Of a DNA stretch of 64,000 nucleotides, positions 7,907 to 19,035 are shown one piece after another (the stretch's first letter is position 1; every line of letters starts with the position of its first letter). The notes beneath the pieces were generated by a model that saw only the letters and a program-made list of their open reading frames with translations, was not told where the DNA came from and made no database searches. The stretch comes from CAVWSM01 sp963757805 (GTDB lineage Bacteria > Actinomycetota > Actinomycetes > Jiangellales > Jiangellaceae). The position numbers and the translations under genes are program-made. Where the stretch lies: assembly GCA_963757805.1 (NCBI GenBank), contig CAVWSM010000006.1, positions 1,116,001-1,180,000 on the forward strand, in the 5' to 3' direction.

Positions 7907-8554
7907 ATGTCTGATCTCAGGTCCGACCTCAGCCCACAGGCCAACTACTACATCCCGCAGTGGGAGGAGCGCACCTCCTACGGCTTCCGCCGCATCGACC
8001 CCTACACCAAGCTGTTCGAGGAGCGCATCATCTTCCTCGGCACGCCGATCGGTGACGATGTCGCCAACGCCGTGATGGCGCAGCTGATCTCGCTGGAGTC
8101 GATGGACCCAGACCGCGACATCGAGATCTACATCAACTCCCCGGGAGGGTCGTTCACGGCCCTGACTGCCATCTACGACACGATGCAGTTCATCAAGCCC
8201 GACATCCGCACGGTCTGCATGGGCCAGGCGGCTTCGGCGGCTGCGGTGTTGCTCGGCGCCGGCGCCAAGGGCAAGCGATTCGCCCTGCCCAACTCACGCA
8301 TCCTGATCCACCAGCCCTACACCGAGGGCACCTACGGCCAGGCGAGCGACATCGAGATCCAGGCCAACGAGATCCTCCGGATGCGCGCCATGCTCGAGGA
8401 CATGATTGCTCGGCACTCCAACCGCAGCCTTGAAGATGTGCGACGGGACATCGAGCGCGACAAGATCCTCACCGCGCAGGAGGCCGTCGACTACGGTCTG
8501 GTCGACGGCGTGATCGAGTCCCGCAAGGCGAGCCTCATCGGAGCGAGCGCCTGA
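7907..8554 (+). CDS. clpP2: ATP-dependent Clp protease proteolytic subunit (third, ClpP2-like)
   Basis: A 215-residue ClpP, clearly divergent from the two upstream copies. It has N-terminal YYIPQWEERTSYG, catalytic Ser in MGQAASAAAV, His in PNSRILIHQP and Asp in RRDIERD. The YYIPQWEERTSYG start is typical of actinobacterial ClpP2, which pairs with ClpP1 in a mixed tetradecamer and docks the ATPase. ATG 7907 has TTTGGAGAG upstream. It lies 49 bp after the second clpP and upstream of clpX. Confidence 0.95.
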   Translation: MSDLRSDLSPQANYYIPQWEERTSYGFRRIDPYTKLFEERIIFLGTPIGDDVANAVMAQLISLESMDPDRDIEIYINSPGGSFTALTAIYDTMQFIKPDIRTVCMGQAASAAAVLLGAGAKGKRFALPNSRILIHQPYTEGTYGQASDIEIQANEILRMRAMLEDMIARHSNRSLEDVRRDIERDKILTAQEAVDYGLVDGVIESRKASLIGASA

Positions 8555-8703
8555 TCGCCGTCGCCGCGATCGGTTTCCTATCGGCTCACTGATAATGGTG
8601 CGTCGGCGGGCCATGCGGGCCTCATTCGGGGTACCGTCGAACCGGCCCCGAAACCTGGACGCCTGACCTCGGGGTCGGGCTCGTCATCGGAGGGACAGAC
8701 CGC

Positions 8704-9993
<1,290 letters not shown>

Positions 9994-10061
9994 GCCCAGC
10001 GATTCCCACCTCAGGTACGGTCGGGACACGTAGCCAGGACCGCCTCCGAGGAGCATCCACG

Positions 10062-12014
10062 ATGAAGTCCGGGATCGACCGCGCCCATTTCGACACCGCA
10101 GTGCGGCCGCAGGATGACTTGTTCCGCTACGTCAACGGCGCGTGGCTCGAGACCGCAGAGATCCCGGCCGACCGGGCGTTCGACGGGGCGTTCTACCACC
10201 TGCGGGAGAAGGCGGAGGCCGACCTGCGCGTACTCATCGAGGAGTGCGCTGCCGGCGAGGCCGACGGGTCGCCGGAGGAGGCGCAGAAGGTCGGCGACCT
10301 CTACGCGAGCTTCCTCGATGAGCAGCGGGCCGACGAGCTGGGGCTTGCGCCGGTGCAAGCCGACCTCGCCCGGGCACTCGCCGCCGACGGGCCGGATCCG
10401 TTGCTGCTGGGCGGGCTGGCCCGCAAGGGCGTGGACGGGGTGTTCGGCATGTACGTCGACACCGACGCCAAGCAGCCCGACCGCTACATCGTCAACCTCG
10501 TCCAGGGTGGCCTTGGGCTGCCGGACGAGTCCTACTACCGCGAGGAGCGCTACGCGGCGGTCCGCGCGTCCTACGTCGCCCACCTCACGGCGATGCTCGA
10601 GCTGGCCGGAGTCGATGACGCACCGCGCCGCGCCGATGACGTCATGGCCCTCGAGACCCGGCTCGCTGCGGCGCACTGGGACCGAGTCAAGAGCCGTGAC
10701 GAGTCACTCACCTACAACTCGATGACTATCGAGGAGCTCAAGGCAGCGACACCGGGCTTCGACTGGCCTCGGTTCCTGGTCGGACTCACCGAGCGCGACG
10801 ACGTACTCGACAACGTCGTGGTCCGCCAGCCGAGCTACTTCACCGCCATGGCCGAGGCAGTCGGTGCGGTGGACACTGACGTCTGGCGCAGCTGGCTCGC
10901 CAGCAACGTGCTGCGCGCCTACGCCCCCTACCTCGGCAAGGAGATCGTCGAGGAGCACTTCGGTTTCTACGGCCGGACGCTGTCCGGCATCCCGGAGAAC
11001 CGCGAGCGTTGGAAGCGGGGCGTGTCGGTCGTCGAGGGCTCGCTCGGCGAGGCGCTGGGCAGGCTCTATGTCACCCGGCACTTCCCGCCGGAGGCCAAGG
11101 AGCGGATGCTCGTCCTCGTCGACAACCTCATCGAGGCCTTCCGTGAGGACATCGAGGCGCTCGACTGGATGAGCCCCGAAACCAAGGTCCGCGCGCTCGA
11201 CAAGCTCGCGAAGTTCACCCCCAAGATCGGCTACCCCGACAAGTGGCGCGACTACTCGTCACTGGTCATCGAGCGTGACGACCTGGTCGGCAATGTGCAT
11301 CGGGCGCACGCTTTTGAGATCGACCGCAACGTGGCCAAGATCGGCCAGCCGGTCGACCGCCTCGAGTGGTTCATGACTCCGCAGACGGTCAACGCCTACT
11401 ACAACCCCGGCATGAATGAGATCGTCTTCCCGGCTGCGATGCTGCAGCCGCCGTTCTTCGATGTGCACGCCGACGATGCGGTCAACTACGGCAGCATCGG
11501 CGCGGTCATCGGGCACGAGATCGGGCACGGCTTCGACGACCAGGGTTCCAAGTACGACGGCGACGGCGCGCTCGTCGACTGGTGGACACCCGCCGACCGG
11601 AGCGAGTTCGAGAAGCGGACCAACGCGCTCATCGCGCAGTACGACGAGCTCGAGCCCGAGCAGGTGCCCGGCCACAAGGTCAACGGTGCGCTCACCGTCG
11701 GTGAGAACATCGGCGACCTCGGCGGCCTCACCGTCGCCCACAAGGCCTACCTGCTCTCGCTCAACGGCAACGGCGCGCCCGAGCTCGACGGCTACACCGG
11801 CCTGCAGCGTCTTTTCCTCGGCTGGGCGCAGTCCTGGCAGTCCAAGGGCCGCGACGAGGAGGTAATCCGGCGGCTCGCGATCGACCCGCACTCGCCGGCC
11901 GAGTTCCGCTGCAACGCCGTGGTCCGCAACCTGACCGAGTTCTACGCGGCGTTCGATGTGCACAAGGGCGACGACCTCTGGCTGCCGGAGGACGACCGCG
12001 TCCGCATTTGGTAG
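10062..12014 (+). CDS. M13 family zinc metallopeptidase (neprilysin/PepO-like)
   Basis: A 650-residue M13 endopeptidase without signal peptide or N-terminal membrane helix, so probably cytoplasmic. The zinc site is complete: IGHEIGHGFDDQG (HExxH) and, downstream, ENIGDLGG with the third ligand Glu and Asp. The substrate-binding NAYYNPGMNEIVFPA segment is present. The family cleaves short peptides. ATG 10062 follows GAGGAGCATCC. Its position between clpX and valS is not functionally telling. Confidence 0.92.
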   Translation: MKSGIDRAHFDTAVRPQDDLFRYVNGAWLETAEIPADRAFDGAFYHLREKAEADLRVLIEECAAGEADGSPEEAQKVGDLYASFLDEQRADELGLAPVQADLARALAADGPDPLLLGGLARKGVDGVFGMYVDTDAKQPDRYIVNLVQGGLGLPDESYYREERYAAVRASYVAHLTAMLELAGVDDAPRRADDVMALETRLAAAHWDRVKSRDESLTYNSMTIEELKAATPGFDWPRFLVGLTERDDVLDNVVVRQPSYFTAMAEAVGAVDTDVWRSWLASNVLRAYAPYLGKEIVEEHFGFYGRTLSGIPENRERWKRGVSVVEGSLGEALGRLYVTRHFPPEAKERMLVLVDNLIEAFREDIEALDWMSPETKVRALDKLAKFTPKIGYPDKWRDYSSLVIERDDLVGNVHRAHAFEIDRNVAKIGQPVDRLEWFMTPQTVNAYYNPGMNEIVFPAAMLQPPFFDVHADDAVNYGSIGAVIGHEIGHGFDDQGSKYDGDGALVDWWTPADRSEFEKRTNALIAQYDELEPEQVPGHKVNGALTVGENIGDLGGLTVAHKAYLLSLNGNGAPELDGYTGLQRLFLGWAQSWQSKGRDEEVIRRLAIDPHSPAEFRCNAVVRNLTEFYAAFDVHKGDDLWLPEDDRVRIW

Positions 12015-12050
12015 CCATCGCCGGAACGTCGGCGACGGCGGCTGCCTCCG

Positions 12051-12056
12051 TACAAT
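12051..12056 (+). promoter_or_regulatory. -10 element of valS leaderless promoter
   Basis: TACAAT ends seven bases before ATG 12064, with no Shine-Dalgarno sequence. It fixes the valS start well downstream of the longest open frame. Confidence 0.6.
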
Positions 12057-12063
12057 CCCTCTT

Positions 12064-14676
12064 ATGACCGCGAGCCCCTCTGACCGCACGCCGCTGCCGA
12101 CTCAGTACGCGCCGCGCGAGGTAGAGGGACCGCTCTACGCCCGGTGGGTCGAGCGAGGCTACTTCACGGCCGACAACGCGAGCGACAAGCCGCCGTACTG
12201 CATTGTCATCCCACCACCCAACGTCACCGGCAGCCTGCACCTCGGGCACGCCCTCAACCAGACGCTGATGGACATCCTTACCCGGCGCCGGCGCATGCAG
12301 GGCTACGACGTGCTGTGGTTGCCGGGCATGGACCACGCAGGCATCGCGACGCAGAACGTCGTCGAGCGCGAGCTTGCCAAGGAGGGTATGTCCCGCCACG
12401 ACCTGGGGCGCGAGGCGTTCGTCGAGCGGGTGTGGCAGTGGAAGGCGGAGTACGGCGGCAAGATCCTCGACCAGATGCGTCGGCTCGGCGAGGGCGTCGA
12501 CTGGTCGCGCGAGCGGTTCACCATGGACGAGGGACTCTCGCAGGCCGTCCAGACGATCTTCAAGATGCTGTACGACGACGGCCTCATCTACCGCGCTGAG
12601 CGCATCATCAACTGGTGCCCCCGCTGCATGACGGCACTGTCCGACATCGAGGTGGAGCACAGCGACGACGACGGTGAGCTCATCTCGATCCGCTACGGCG
12701 ACGGCGACGCGTCGATCGTCGTGGCGACGACTCGGGCCGAGACCATGCTCGGTGACACCGCGGTGGCCGTGCATCCTGACGACGCTCGCTACCGCCACCT
12801 CGTGGGCACCGAGGTTGTGCTGCCGCTGACCGGCCGGCGCATCCCGGTCGTCGCCGACGAGCACGTCGACCCTGAGTTCGGCACTGGTGCCGTCAAGGTG
12901 ACACCGGCGCACGACCCCAACGACTTCGAGATCGGCCAGCGACACGGCCTCCCGGCGCTGCTCATCATGGACGAGCGTGGTGTCATCACGGCGCCCGGAC
13001 GGTTCCAGGGGCTTGACCGGTTCGAGGCTCGTCCAGCCGTCGTCGCTGACCTGCGGGCCGAGGGGCGCATCGTGGCCGAGAAGCGGCCGTACGTCCACGC
13101 AGTCGGGCACTGCTCGCGCTGCGACACCGTGGTGGAGCCGCGCCTGTCGAAGCAGTGGTTCGTCAAGGTGGAGCCGCTGGCCAAGGCGGCCGGCGACGCC
13201 GTGCGTGACGGGCGCGTTGCGATCTCGCCCCGGTCCATGGAGCCGCGCTACTTTGACTGGGTCGACGACATGCACGACTGGTGCATCTCGCGCCAGCTGT
13301 GGTGGGGGCACCGCATCCCGGTCTGGTACGGGCCTGACGGCGAAGTCGTCTGCGTCGGCCCCGACGAGGAGCCACCGGGCGAGGGCTGGGAGCAGGACCC
13401 AGACGTGCTCGACACCTGGTTCTCGTCTGCGCTGTGGCCGTTCTCCACTCTCGGCTGGCCCGAGGACACCGCTGACCTGCGGCGCTACTACCCGACCTCC
13501 GTGCTGCTCACGGGCTACGACATCATCTTCTTCTGGGTCGCCCGCATGATGATGTTCGGCCTCTACGCTCGCGATGACGTGCAGCCCTTTGACCAAGTCG
13601 TGCTCACCGGGCTCATTCGCGACCGGTATGGCAAGAAGATGAGCAAGTCGCGCGGCAACGTGGTCGACCCTCTCGACTGGATGGACTCCTACGGCTCGGA
13701 TGCGGTGCGTTTCTCACTGACCCGCAGCGCCAACCCGGGCGCCGACCAGGCGGTCAATGAGGAGTGGGTGCAGGGCGCTCGCGCGTTCTGCAACAAGTTG
13801 TGGAACGCCACGCGGTTCGCGCTGATGAACGGCGCCACCGTGTCCGCCGCACTCCCGCCCCGGGACGAGCTGGCCGCGGCCGACCGGTGGATCCTGTCAC
13901 GCCTGCAGCAGACTGTGGCTGACGTCGATGCGCTCTACGAGGATTTCCAGTTCGGTCGGGCGACCCAGACGCTCTATCACTTCGCGTGGGACGAGTTCTG
14001 CGACTGGTACGTCGAGCTCGCTAAGACACCACTTGCCGAGGGCGGCGCCGCAGCCGACCGCACCCGCGCTGTGCTCGGGCATGTGCTCGACGTGCTGCTC
14101 CGCCTGCTGCACCCGGTGGTGCCGTTCGTGACCGAGTCGCTCTGGACCGCGCTCACCGGACGTGAGTCGGTCGTCATCGCGGAGTGGCCGCGCGCCGACA
14201 CCGCTTACGCAGACCGTGCCGCGGAGCGGGAGATCGCGTCATTGCAGGCGCTTGTCACCGAGGTGCGCCGGTTCCGCAGCGACCAGGGCGTCAAACCGAC
14301 CCAGCGAGTCGTCGCGCGGCTCACCGGCATCGAGACGACTGCGTTGGTTGGCCACGAGGCGGCGATCCGGCAGCTTCTGCGACTGGCACCGCCGGGCGAC
14401 GGTTTCGGTGCCACGGCGAGCCTGCCGATCGAGGGACTGACGGTCGAGCTCGACCTGTCGGGCACGATCGACGTCGTCGCCGAACGCAAGCGGCTGCAGC
14501 GCGACCTGGCCGAGGCCCAGAAGGAGCTCACTCAGGTGACCGCCAAGCTTGGCAACGAGCAGTTCCTGGCCAAGGCGCCAGAGCAGGTCGTCCAGAAGAT
14601 GCGCGCCCGTCAGACCGCCGCCGAAGCCGATATCATCCGGCTCGAAGGCCAGCTGGCCGCACTGCCCGACGCCTGA
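12064..14676 (+). CDS. valS: valine--tRNA ligase
   Basis: A class I aminoacyl-tRNA synthetase of 870 residues that charges tRNA-Val. The HIGH motif appears as NVTGSLHLGHALN (about 45-57) and the KMSKS loop as KKMSKSRGNV. An editing domain (TTRAETMLGDTAV) lies between, followed by the anticodon-binding domain and the C-terminal coiled-coil arm (RKRLQRDLAEAQKELTQV) typical of bacterial ValRS. The ATG start is supported by the leaderless promoter. folC follows, as in many actinobacteria. Confidence 0.97.
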   Translation: MTASPSDRTPLPTQYAPREVEGPLYARWVERGYFTADNASDKPPYCIVIPPPNVTGSLHLGHALNQTLMDILTRRRRMQGYDVLWLPGMDHAGIATQNVVERELAKEGMSRHDLGREAFVERVWQWKAEYGGKILDQMRRLGEGVDWSRERFTMDEGLSQAVQTIFKMLYDDGLIYRAERIINWCPRCMTALSDIEVEHSDDDGELISIRYGDGDASIVVATTRAETMLGDTAVAVHPDDARYRHLVGTEVVLPLTGRRIPVVADEHVDPEFGTGAVKVTPAHDPNDFEIGQRHGLPALLIMDERGVITAPGRFQGLDRFEARPAVVADLRAEGRIVAEKRPYVHAVGHCSRCDTVVEPRLSKQWFVKVEPLAKAAGDAVRDGRVAISPRSMEPRYFDWVDDMHDWCISRQLWWGHRIPVWYGPDGEVVCVGPDEEPPGEGWEQDPDVLDTWFSSALWPFSTLGWPEDTADLRRYYPTSVLLTGYDIIFFWVARMMMFGLYARDDVQPFDQVVLTGLIRDRYGKKMSKSRGNVVDPLDWMDSYGSDAVRFSLTRSANPGADQAVNEEWVQGARAFCNKLWNATRFALMNGATVSAALPPRDELAAADRWILSRLQQTVADVDALYEDFQFGRATQTLYHFAWDEFCDWYVELAKTPLAEGGAAADRTRAVLGHVLDVLLRLLHPVVPFVTESLWTALTGRESVVIAEWPRADTAYADRAAEREIASLQALVTEVRRFRSDQGVKPTQRVVARLTGIETTALVGHEAAIRQLLRLAPPGDGFGATASLPIEGLTVELDLSGTIDVVAERKRLQRDLAEAQKELTQVTAKLGNEQFLAKAPEQVVQKMRARQTAAEADIIRLEGQLAALPDA

Positions 14677-14685
14677 CGAAGGGGC

Positions 14686-14694
14686 TGTGGACAA
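14686..14694 (-). promoter_or_regulatory. DnaA-box-like 9-mer
   Basis: The minus strand reads TTGTCCACA, the preferred DnaA box of high-GC actinobacteria. It lies in the valS-folC gap, far from any visible origin, so its role is uncertain. Confidence 0.4.
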
Positions 14695-14794
14695 TCGCAG
14701 CAAGGTCTCCGCGCGAGCGGTCATGCTGGTGACATGACCGAGTCGACGGGGCCTATGTCGAAGTGGCACGGGCGGCCGCTGATCCGGTCGGGGT

Positions 14795-14800
14795 TAGGGT
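14795..14800 (+). promoter_or_regulatory. -10 element of folC leaderless promoter
   Basis: TAGGGT ends six bases before GTG 14807, and no ribosome binding site is seen. Confidence 0.5.
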
Positions 14801-14806
14801 TGCGCC

Positions 14807-16153
14807 GTGTCCGTCTCCCCGTCTGCCTACCTCCAGGTCGAGGCGGCGCTGCTCGCCCGCACTCCCGAGCACAAGCTCGAGCCGTCGCTCGACCGCATCA
14901 GGGCACTGACGGATCTGCTCGGCCAGCCACAGCATGCCGCACCCGTCATTCACGTCGCGGGTACCAATGGAAAGACCTCCACCAGCCGCATGATCGATGC
15001 GCTGCTGCGCGAGTTCGGGCTGCGCACGGGGCGGTTCACCAGCCCGCACTTGCAGAGCCTGCGTGAGCGCATCACCCTCGACGGCGAGCAGGTCGACGAG
15101 GAGCGCTTCCTGGCCGCGTACGAGGAAATAGGGCCCTATCTCGACCTGGTGGACCAGCAGTTCCCGGAGACACCGATCTCGTTCTTCGAGGCGATGACCG
15201 CGATGGCATTCACGATCTTTGCTGACGCCCCCGTCGACGCCATAGTGCTCGAAGTCGGGATGGGTGGCACCTGGGACGCCACCAACGTCGCCGATGGTCG
15301 AGTTGCCGTGGTCATGCCCGTTGGCCTCGACCATCAGGCCTACCTCGGCGACACGCTCACGCAGATCGCCGGAGAAAAGGCCGGTGTCATCAAGGCCGGT
15401 GCCACGGTGGTCCTCGCCGCCCAGCAGCAAGAGGCCGCGGTCGTCCTGCTCGAGCGCTCAGCTGCGGTGGCGGCAACCGTCGCGCGTGAGGGACTCGAGT
15501 TCGGCGTACGACATCGCGACGTCGCCGTCGGCGGTCAAGTCGTCGCGATCCAGGGCCTCGGCGGGCTGTACGAGGACATCTTCGTACCGCTGCATGGTGC
15601 GCACCAAGCGCAGAACGCCGCGTGCGCGCTCGTCGCGGTGGAGGCGTTCCTCGGCGACGGGTACCAGCTCGACGTCGACGCCGTACGCGCTGCGTTTGCC
15701 GGGACGACCTCACCCGGGCGGCTCGAGATCGTCCGGCGTAGCCCCACGATCCTGGTCGACGCCGCCCACAACCCGGACGGCGGGCAGGCCCTCGCCGCAG
15801 CACTCGAGGAGTCGTTCACATTCACCCGCTTGGTCGGCGTGGTGGCCGTGCTCGGCGACAAGGATGCCTACGGGCTGCTCAACGAGCTCGAGCCCGTGCT
15901 GTCGCATGTGGTCGTGACCGTCAATTCGTCGCCGCGGGCGATGCCGCTCGATGAGCTGATCGAGACGGCCGAGGAGGTCTTCGGCGCCGATCGCGTGCTG
16001 GCGGCATCACGGCTGGACGACGCCATCGATGAGGCCGTACGGCTCGCCGACGAGGCCGACCTCTACGGCGGAGGAACCGGAGTGGTCGTCACAGGGTCGG
16101 TCATCACCGTCGCCGACGCGCGGCGCCTGCTCGGCGCCCCCGAGGACCGCTGA
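14807..16153 (+). CDS. folC: bifunctional dihydrofolate/folylpolyglutamate synthase
   Basis: A 448-residue ATP-dependent Mur-ligase-family enzyme that joins glutamate to dihydropteroate or folates. It has P-loop GTNGKTSTSRM near residues 49-59, the FTSPHLQSLRERI folate motif, and SPGRLEIV with DAAHNPDGGQA in the C-terminal domain. GTG 14807 gives the conserved beginning YLQVEAALLARTPEHKLEPS. Its stop overlaps the start of the DUF4233 gene, a pairing conserved in actinobacteria. Confidence 0.95.
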   Translation: MSVSPSAYLQVEAALLARTPEHKLEPSLDRIRALTDLLGQPQHAAPVIHVAGTNGKTSTSRMIDALLREFGLRTGRFTSPHLQSLRERITLDGEQVDEERFLAAYEEIGPYLDLVDQQFPETPISFFEAMTAMAFTIFADAPVDAIVLEVGMGGTWDATNVADGRVAVVMPVGLDHQAYLGDTLTQIAGEKAGVIKAGATVVLAAQQQEAAVVLLERSAAVAATVAREGLEFGVRHRDVAVGGQVVAIQGLGGLYEDIFVPLHGAHQAQNAACALVAVEAFLGDGYQLDVDAVRAAFAGTTSPGRLEIVRRSPTILVDAAHNPDGGQALAAALEESFTFTRLVGVVAVLGDKDAYGLLNELEPVLSHVVVTVNSSPRAMPLDELIETAEEVFGADRVLAASRLDDAIDEAVRLADEADLYGGGTGVVVTGSVITVADARRLLGAPEDR

Positions 16154-16488
16154 TGTCGCTGCGCAGGGTTGCCTCCACGGTGCTCACGTTCGAGGCGATC
16201 GTGATCTTCCTGGCCATTCCCGTGGCGATCGCAATCTCCGATGTCGACGCCGAGCTGGCCGTGCCGACCGGACTGGGTGTCGCCCTGCTTGCTCTTGTCG
16301 CGGCGGCACTTCTGCGCAAGCCGATCGGCTGGTGGCTCGGGTGGCTCGTCCAGGCGCTTGCCGTCGCCATGGGTTTCGTCGTGCCTGCCATGTTCGTGCT
16401 CGGCGGCCTGTTCGCGCTGCTCTGGTTCTTCACGCTGCGCGTGGGCAAGCAGGTCGAGGCCGCCCAGCGCGCGCAGCAAGAGCACTAG
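16153..16488 (+). CDS. DUF4233 membrane protein
   Basis: A 111-residue protein with four hydrophobic segments (about 8-28, 34-52, 58-78 and 80-95) and a charged tail RVGKQVEAAQRAQQEH. ATG 16153 overlaps the folC stop. Proteins of this family regularly follow folC in Actinobacteria, with ndk soon after; their function is unknown. Here a GH9 gene on the other strand separates it from ndk. Confidence 0.85.
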   Translation: MSLRRVASTVLTFEAIVIFLAIPVAIAISDVDAELAVPTGLGVALLALVAAALLRKPIGWWLGWLVQALAVAMGFVVPAMFVLGGLFALLWFFTLRVGKQVEAAQRAQQEH

Positions 16489-16491
16489 CTG

Positions 16492-16534
16492 CTGGGGCGC
16501 GGATCGGTCGCTATAGCAACGTTGGGGCGCCCCA
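16492..16534. repeat. 43-bp tandem repeat, copy 1
   Basis: Starts CTGGGGCGCGGATCGG and ends with the palindrome TGGGGCGCCCCA. It is identical to 16556-16598, with 21 bp between the copies. It lies in the convergent gap between the DUF4233 and GH9 genes. Confidence 0.9.
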
Positions 16535-16555
16535 GCATCGGAGGGGTGCTCGCGG

Positions 16556-16598
16556 CTGGGGCGCGGATCGGTCGCTATAGCAACGTTGGGGCGCCCCA
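16556..16598. repeat. 43-bp tandem repeat, copy 2
   Basis: Exact second copy of 16492-16534. Here the terminal palindrome extends to 18 bp, CGTTGGGGCGCCCCAACG (16584-16601), a likely bidirectional terminator for the convergent genes. Confidence 0.9.
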
Positions 16599-16610
16599 AC
16601 GCGCGTGGGG

Positions 16611-19017
16611 TCAGCGGCCGTGACCGTGACCGTGGCCGTGGCCGGAGCGCCCGTCGTCGAGGTCAGCGACGAAGCTCGCGATCCACGCGGTGGGTGCGTT
16701 CCAGTTGATGGTCAGCTCGTTGGTCGACCACGATCCGATGTTGTCGATGTAGCAGAACTGGTGTCGGCAGCCCTGCAGGAACTGCGCCGCCACCGGGTCA
16801 CCGGTCGAGATTGTGGTCGAGTTGGGTCCGCCGGCGAGCGTGCCGTTGGGTGGGTTGGGCAGGTTGACGTTGAGCTGGTCGGAGTACCACCTGCTGTGCT
16901 GGTTCTTGGCGTAGACGTCGCCGTAGCCGGTGACGTACGAGATGTTCAGCGCGTTGCGCCCGAGCAGGTAGTCCAGGCTGCGTACGACACCGTCGGCGTA
17001 ACGGTCCTTGCCGCTGAGGTCGTACGCGGTGGCCATCACCTGCATGTTGTTGAGGATCTGGCTGTTAGAGCCCCAGGCGTAGTTGCCGTCGGTGGGTGCG
17101 TAGGCCTGCCCCCAGGCTTGCGCCTTGCCGTCCGCCACATAGCGATCGGCCGCGCGCAGCACCGAGTCGCGCACCTCGTCTCGGTCGCGCAGGTTGTTGT
17201 GCACGGTGGCCAGGTCGAGCCGTGCGAGCGGTGCCACGTGACCCCAGTCGAAGCCGCCCGGCGTGAAGATGTCGGCGGTGTGCAGGGGCGAGCCGGTGAC
17301 GTCGTTGCGGTAGCCCCTCTCACCAGTGGTGAGGTAGAGCTCGGCCGCGGCCCAGTAGAACTCGTCGCTGACGTTGGCGTCGTCGTACGGGCCCGAGCCC
17401 GGGCTTGGATCGATCGCACCGTTGGCCACCGGAGCGATGATGTCCGGGTGCGCCTTGGCCGCGTCGTACGCGGTGCGCGCCACATCGAGCAGCTCGGCCG
17501 CGAACGCCCGGTCGTACTTCTTGTACAGCCGAGACCCCTGCGCCGCGACAGCCGCGAGGTTGAGCGTCGCCGCGGTCGACGGCCGGAACAGGTGCCGCAA
17601 CTGCGGGTCGGCCGCTGGGTCGAGCGGCAGTCCGGTCCAGTCGGCGTCGGATATCTTGTGGTGCGCCATGCCGGACACATCAACCAGCGCTCCGTCGATC
17701 CCCTGCGGGGCCGAGCCGGCCGGCACCTGCATCTTCAGCATCCACTCGAGCTCCCAGCGGGCCTCGTCGAGGATGTCGGGCACCCCGTTGCCCGTCTCGG
17801 GCAGCCGCAAGGTCGAGTCGCCGAGCGAACCCTTGTCGGCGGAGCGGGCGCGCAGGCTGCGCTCGTAGGTCTGCAGCAACTGGGCGACGGCGATGCCGCC
17901 GTTGACGACGTACTTGCCGTGGTCGCCGGCGTCGTACCAGCCGCCGGTCACGTCGAGGGTGTAGCCGTCGGGGCAGGTCCATGGCTCGGCGTACAGACCC
18001 TGGCCGACGTCGCTCACCGCCATGCACGGCACGGCGGTGTCGCCGCGGTTGGGCGCGACGCCGACGTGGCCGGCAGCACGGGCATAGCCGGACACGATCG
18101 CGTCGTCGATCGCGATGCCACTGCGGTTGGTGTAGAAGACGGTGAGCGCGTCCGTACGCAGCTGCTCGTAGGCGGCCTCGAGCCCGATGTCGAACGGGTG
18201 GCTGGTCTCGCCGTCGGCGACGAGCGTGAAACCGGAGCCCTTGCGCTCGTACGAGCTGAAGTCGATCGTCGCCACATTGAGTCCCGGACGAGGCGTCGGT
18301 GCCAGCCGGCGTCGTGACGCCGCGCTTGACCACCCGACCGTTGGCGTTGTGCAGCTCCCATGGCAATGGCGTCGTCGCGGCGGTGACGAGAGTGGCTCCT
18401 TTGGGGCCGTCGGCGAAGTAGCCGAGCTGGTTGACGCGGACGCGCGGGCCGGTGTCGGGGACGTAGGGCTCCGGCGCGGTGCCTCCGAGCAACGACGCCT
18501 GCTCCAGGCAGAACGTCCACGGGTCAGCACTCTTGCCGCCCACTTGGAACGCCACCTGTCCCTGCGTCAGATCCAGCGTGGACGTGAAGTTGCTGCCGAA
18601 CGTTGCCGACGCGGTGGCCAGTGGCGGGTTGATCTCGGTGACGACCTGGAACGGCTCGACGGAGTTGCCCACAAGGGCACGCACGTTGAGCGTGGCCGAG
18701 GCGCTTGCAGTGAACGAGAAATCGTAGGTCTCGCCGGCGATGATCGCGACGTCGTTCTGCCCCACGATCACGTCCCACGGGTTGGTGGTGCCGCCTGGCA
18801 CCTCAGCGCACAGCGTGCCATCGGTGACGCTGAACGAGGTCGCTCCCGCGACGAACCACGGAGCCAGCCCAGCGTCGAGGCTGCCGTTGACGAGCTGCTC
18901 TACGGGCTCTTGCGCCTGCGCTGAGCCGGCGGTGACGCCGACCGCGGTGAGCGTGAGGGAGGCGGCGGCGACTGTGGCGCCGAGGCGACGGCGTAGGGAC
19001 GCGGGGGAGGGTGTCAC
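16611..19017 (-). pseudogene. secreted glycoside hydrolase family 9 (endoglucanase), single-base frameshift
   Basis: GTG 19017, with GAGGAG upstream, starts a signal peptide (RRRLGATVAAASLTLTAVGV, cleavage near AQA). A CBM4/9-like carbohydrate-binding region follows, then the CelD_N Ig-like domain (VRVNQLGYFADGPKGA). Near 18282 the frame breaks: after GTDASSG the sequence needs LNVATIDFSSY, which lies in another frame, consistent with one extra base. The rest encodes a full GH9 domain with GGWYDAGDHGKYVVNGG (catalytic Asp) and STNELTINWNAP (acid/base Glu), ending in GHGHGHGHGR. Total length is about 801 codons. It cleaves beta-1,4-glucan if functional; this may instead be a sequencing error. 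Confidence 0.85.
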
Positions 19018-19035
19018 GGGGTACTCCTCGGGGCT

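Noticed and set aside
11956..12063. Upstream extension of valS into the peptidase gene
   Set aside because: It overlaps the M13 coding region, and a leaderless promoter sits directly before ATG 12064.
16605..18317. 570-codon plus-strand frame opposite the GH9 gene
   Set aside because: Shadow of GH9 codons; the GH9 catalytic motifs on the minus strand are unmistakable.
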